A stretch of DNA of 19,077 nt from Rhizobium sp. Q54 (lineage in GTDB: Bacteria; Pseudomonadota; Alphaproteobacteria; SMXS01), in NCBI GenBank assembly GCA_945872035.1, contig CAMBYA010000006.1, forward strand, positions 1-19,077, written 5' to 3'. Below the pieces are notes generated by a model. The model ran no database searches. It was not told where the DNA came from and saw nothing but the letters and a program-made list of their open reading frames with translations. A program made the position numbers and the translations under genes. This document shows positions 16,739 to 19,077 of this stretch, piece after piece (the stretch's first letter is position 1; every line of letters starts with the position of its first letter).

Positions 16739-17707
16739 ATGGCAGACCGCATCGAAACCAAGGTGCTGATCATCGGATCAGGACCCGCGGGCTATACGGC
16801 CGCGATCTACGCCGCCCGCGCGGCGCTCAATCCGGTCATGGTCCAGGGCATCCAGCCCGGCGGCCAGCTGACCATCACCACGGATGTGGAAAATTACCCG
16901 GGCTTCGCCGACGTGATCCAGGGTCCGTGGCTGATGGACCAGATGCGCGCCCAGGCCGAGCATGTGGGCACCACGCTGATTTCCGACGTCATCGTGTCGG
17001 TCGACCTGTCCAAGCGCCCGTTCGTCGCCATCGGCGACAGCGGCACCGAATATGTCGGCGAGACGCTGATCATCGCCACCGGCGCCCAGGCCCGCTGGCT
17101 GGGCCTGCCCGGCGAGCAGAAGTTCCAGGGATTCGGGGTATCGGCCTGCGCCACCTGCGACGGTTTCTTCTACCGCGGCAAGGAAGTGATCGTGATCGGC
17201 GGCGGCAACACGGCGGTCGAGGAAGCACTGTTCCTGACCAACTTCGCCACCAGGGTCACGCTGATCCACCGCCGCGACGAGCTGCGCGCCGAGAAGGTGC
17301 TGCAGCAGCGGCTGTTCACCCATGACAAGATCCGGGTGATCTGGGACAGCGTCGTCGAGGACATTATCGGCGGCACCGACCCCATGGGCGTGACCGGCGT
17401 GCGGATCCACAACACCAGGACGGGCACGACGTCAGAGGTGCCGGCCCACGGTGTTTTCATCGCCATCGGACACACGCCGTCGACCGAGCTGTTCGTCGGC
17501 CAGTTGCCGCTCGACGACGGCGGCTACATCCTGAAGAATCCGGACAGCACCTCGACGGCGGTTCTGGGCGTATTTGCGGCGGGCGACGTGACCGATAAGG
17601 TGTATCGTCAGGCGGTGACGGCGGCCGGCATGGGGTGCATGGCGGCGCTGGAAGCCGAAAAGTTCATCGCCGCGCACGAAGTGCACGAAAAGCAGGCGGC
17701 GGAATAA
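16739..17707 (+). CDS. trxB: Thioredoxin reductase (NADPH)
   Basis: A 322-residue FAD enzyme that passes electrons from NADPH to thioredoxin. The N-terminal FAD site is VLIIGSGPAGYTAAIYAARA (9-28). The redox dithiol is CATC (C137, C140). The NADPH fold has VIGGGNTAVEEALFL (152-166) and HRRDELRA (177-184), and the second FAD motif is GVFAAGDVTDK (277-287). The length is usual. The start at 16739 has GGAGAG six bases upstream; a longer frame to 16673 adds 22 unmatched residues. No terminator is visible before the LysR gene 62 bases on, so the two are probably co-transcribed, as reported for trxB-lsrB in Sinorhizobium. Confidence 0.98.
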   Translation: MADRIETKVLIIGSGPAGYTAAIYAARAALNPVMVQGIQPGGQLTITTDVENYPGFADVIQGPWLMDQMRAQAEHVGTTLISDVIVSVDLSKRPFVAIGDSGTEYVGETLIIATGAQARWLGLPGEQKFQGFGVSACATCDGFFYRGKEVIVIGGGNTAVEEALFLTNFATRVTLIHRRDELRAEKVLQQRLFTHDKIRVIWDSVVEDIIGGTDPMGVTGVRIHNTRTGTTSEVPAHGVFIAIGHTPSTELFVGQLPLDDGGYILKNPDSTSTAVLGVFAAGDVTDKVYRQAVTAAGMGCMAALEAEKFIAAHEVHEKQAAE

Positions 17708-17769
17708 AGCAACGCCGCGCCCGGGCGAGGGGATCGTCCCGGCTCGGCGGATCATCGGGGGAAAGCCGA

Positions 17770-18657
17770 ATGGACTGGGACAAGCTGCGTACGTTCTACT
17801 CGGTCGCCAAGGCGGGCAGCTTCACGCATGCCAGCGACGAACTGAATCTCAGCCAGTCGGCGATCAGCCGGCAAATCTCCGGCCTTGAGGAGAGCCTGGG
17901 CTTTTCGCTGTTCCACCGCCATCCGCGCGGCCTGATCCTGACAGAACAGGGCGAGACCCTGTTCGAGACCGTCAGCGAGGTGTTCGTCAAGCTCGAGCGG
18001 ACCGAAGCCATCCTGCGCGACAGCCGGACAGCGGCGCGAGGTCGGCTCAACGTCACCACCACCGTCGGATTCGGCTCCACATGGCTGGTGCCGCATCTGA
18101 GAGACTTCAGGCTCGCCTATCCCGACATCGGCATCAACCTGCTGCTATCCGATTCCGAGATCGATATCGCCATGCGCGAATCCGACGCGGCGATTCGATT
18201 CCATCCGCCGCACCAGCCGGACCTGATCCAGCGCCAGCTGATGACGGTGCACTATCACATCTACGCCTCGCCCGAGTATGTGGCCACCCGCGGCGCGCCC
18301 AGTTCTACCGCCGACCTGGACAATCACGCCATCATCTCCTACGGCCCCGAGGCGCCGCGGCCGCTGCAGGACCTGAACTGGATCATCCATGCGGGCGCCG
18401 GCGACCGGGTGCGCGAGCCGGTGCTGGCGGTGAACAACATCTACGGCATCCTGAAGGCGGTCGAAAGCGGCCTGGGCCTGGCCGCCCTGCCCGACTACAT
18501 CGCCACGCCCGGCACCAACCTTGTGCAGGTGCTGCCGGAGCTGGAAGGCCCGACCTTCAAGGTGTACTTCGTCTATCCGGAGGAGCTGCGCAACGTGACC
18601 CGGATCACGGTGTTCCGCGACTTCCTGGTGGACCAGGTCCGCACCGCCAAGTTCTGA
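17770..18657 (+). CDS. LysR-family regulator, LsrB/VtlR-like
   Basis: A 295-residue LysR-type regulator: winged helix-turn-helix at 1-65 (LRTFYSVAKAGSFTHASDEL, LSQSAISRQISGLEESLG), linker helix, and a periplasmic-binding-protein-like effector domain from about 91. The start at 17770 has GGGGGAAAG upstream. Several stretches match what I recall of rhizobial LsrB and Brucella VtlR: FHRHPRGLILTEQGE, DLIQRQLMTVHYHIYASPEY, LGLAALPDYI (about 235-244) and YFVYPEEL (266-273). Its position directly after trxB also agrees. Those proteins act in oxidative stress, envelope and host interaction and activate AbcR-type small RNAs. It contains no cysteine at all, so direct thiol sensing as described for Sinorhizobium LsrB is not possible here. 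Confidence 0.9.
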   Translation: MDWDKLRTFYSVAKAGSFTHASDELNLSQSAISRQISGLEESLGFSLFHRHPRGLILTEQGETLFETVSEVFVKLERTEAILRDSRTAARGRLNVTTTVGFGSTWLVPHLRDFRLAYPDIGINLLLSDSEIDIAMRESDAAIRFHPPHQPDLIQRQLMTVHYHIYASPEYVATRGAPSSTADLDNHAIISYGPEAPRPLQDLNWIIHAGAGDRVREPVLAVNNIYGILKAVESGLGLAALPDYIATPGTNLVQVLPELEGPTFKVYFVYPEELRNVTRITVFRDFLVDQVRTAKF

Positions 18658-18896
18658 CCGCCGGATTCCAACACCCAAAACGGCATGCCGCGCTCTTGAC
18701 GAAGCGCCGGGTACTCCCATGTCAGGCCGGCTCCATGGACGGATTTTGGGGCCGCGGGCAGCGCATCGCGCCGGGATGCTCGTTCCGCCAACGCCATGGA
18801 AAACCGGCCGTATCCCTGATATTGCACTGCAAAATTCTCGGATATCCTACATACACGACCGTAAGTTACTGATTAAAAATGGATTGTTCTCTGGGT
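18658..18896. other. Gene-free spacer after the LysR gene
   Basis: No ORF with family likeness or good composition is present. The first about 130 bases are GC-rich and the last about 90 are AT-rich. TTGCAC near 18822 followed by TATCCT after 15 bases could be a weak promoter. No convincing terminator for the LysR gene was found. Confidence 0.5.
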
Positions 18897-18911
18897 ATGC
18901 ACCAAATGCAT
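18897..18911. promoter_or_regulatory. Candidate LysR-type operator (T-N11-A dyad)
   Basis: ATGCA-CCAAA-TGCAT is a perfect 5-bp-arm dyad and fits the T-N11-A rule of LysR boxes. Its centre (18904) is about 65 bases upstream of the start predicted from the promoter at 18934-18962, the usual place of a LysR recognition site. Confidence 0.5.
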
Positions 18912-18933
18912 GTCTGATTTGCCGCAAACCCGC

Positions 18934-18962
18934 TGGACCACGCTGCGGCGCACAACTAAATT
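18934..18962 (+). promoter_or_regulatory. Candidate promoter of the small RNA
   Basis: TGGACC (18934-18939), a 17-base spacer and TAAATT (18957-18962) each match sigma-70 consensus 4/6, weak enough to need an activator. The predicted start at about 18969 falls just before the first hairpin. Confidence 0.45.
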
Positions 18963-18968
18963 CCAACT

Positions 18969-19077
18969 TGTCACCACGAAGCAACGGTTCAGCGTGGTGA
19001 TCCGAAAGCCTCCTCATATTGAGGTTTTCGTGGGAGCCGGCTCTATTTCCTCCCCGTTTCTAGAGCCCTCCCATTCA
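18969..19077 (+). ncRNA. Putative trans-acting small RNA, possibly AbcR-like (3' end may lie outside window)
   Basis: Three consecutive stem-loops fill the last 107 bases. The first is TCACCACG (18971-18978) with CGTGGTGA (18993-19000), a perfect 8 bp. The second is CGAAAGCCTC (19003-19012) with GAGGTTTTCG (19021-19030), 10 bp with one G-U. The third is TGGGAG-cc-GGCTCTA (19031-19045) with TAGAGCC-CTCCCA (19061-19073), 13 bp with a 2-base bulge. The third loop, TTTCCTCCCCGTTTC, and the CCTCCTC stretch at 19009-19015 are anti-Shine-Dalgarno-like, and CTCCCA is the motif I recall from AbcR RNAs. The site next to an LsrB/VtlR-type regulator matches the rhizobial abcR location as I remember it. 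No terminal T-run is seen before the edge, so the terminator may lie beyond it. Confidence 0.5.

Noticed and set aside
17712..17745. Hairpin CGAG-GGGA / TCCC-gg-CTCG between trxB and the LysR gene as a terminator
   Set aside because: It has a bulge and no T-run after it; co-transcription is more likely.

Overview
The window is GC-rich chromosomal DNA from an alphaproteobacterium, most likely Rhodospirillales-like or an uncultured relative. This rests on three things: the gatB/yqeY-dnaG-rpoD cluster divergent from carA-carB-greA, a 665-residue RpoD with the alphaproteobacterial layout, and an Lrp / thioredoxin reductase / LysR neighbourhood like lrp3-trxB-lsrB of rhizobia. These assignments come from recognising protein families and motifs by eye; no database was searched.

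Left end (1-2650), accessory and partly decayed. A cyanophycin-synthetase-like ATP-grasp protein enters from beyond the left edge. Its C-terminal Mur-ligase part is short and has lost the P-loop. Next come a broken Rrf2-family regulator gene (internal deletion plus frameshift) and, 51 bases on, the CCA end of a minus-strand tRNA with anticodon CAU, probably tRNA-Ile2. The stretch from 2087 to 2653 has no intact gene. It holds a tRNA promoter candidate, a strong hairpin, a short block with codon-like composition, and an AT-rich patch with two successive perfect inverted repeats.

Middle (2654-10003). A luciferase-like F420-type oxidoreductase with a clear terminator and a TrkH potassium transporter lie on the plus strand. 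Facing them on the minus strand is the macromolecular-synthesis cluster: gatB/yqeY, then dnaG, then rpoD.

Right half (10004-19077). A divergent promoter region separates gatB/yqeY from carA-carB, which overlap by 8 bases. A terminator and greA follow. A convergent Lrp/AsnC gene is divergent from a 2-Cys peroxiredoxin, which is followed by thioredoxin reductase and a LysR regulator resembling LsrB/VtlR. The peroxiredoxin and TrxB form a plausible peroxide-reducing unit. Beyond the LysR gene there is no ORF, but there is an ordered array: a LysR-type dyad, a sigma-70-like promoter, and three successive stem-loops with C/U-rich anti-Shine-Dalgarno tracts. I read this as a probable trans-acting small RNA, possibly AbcR-like, controlled by the adjacent LysR protein. 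It runs to or past the right edge. This array and the CphA-like protein with a vestigial Mur domain are the most interesting items. No CRISPR array, insertion sequence or phage gene was seen.
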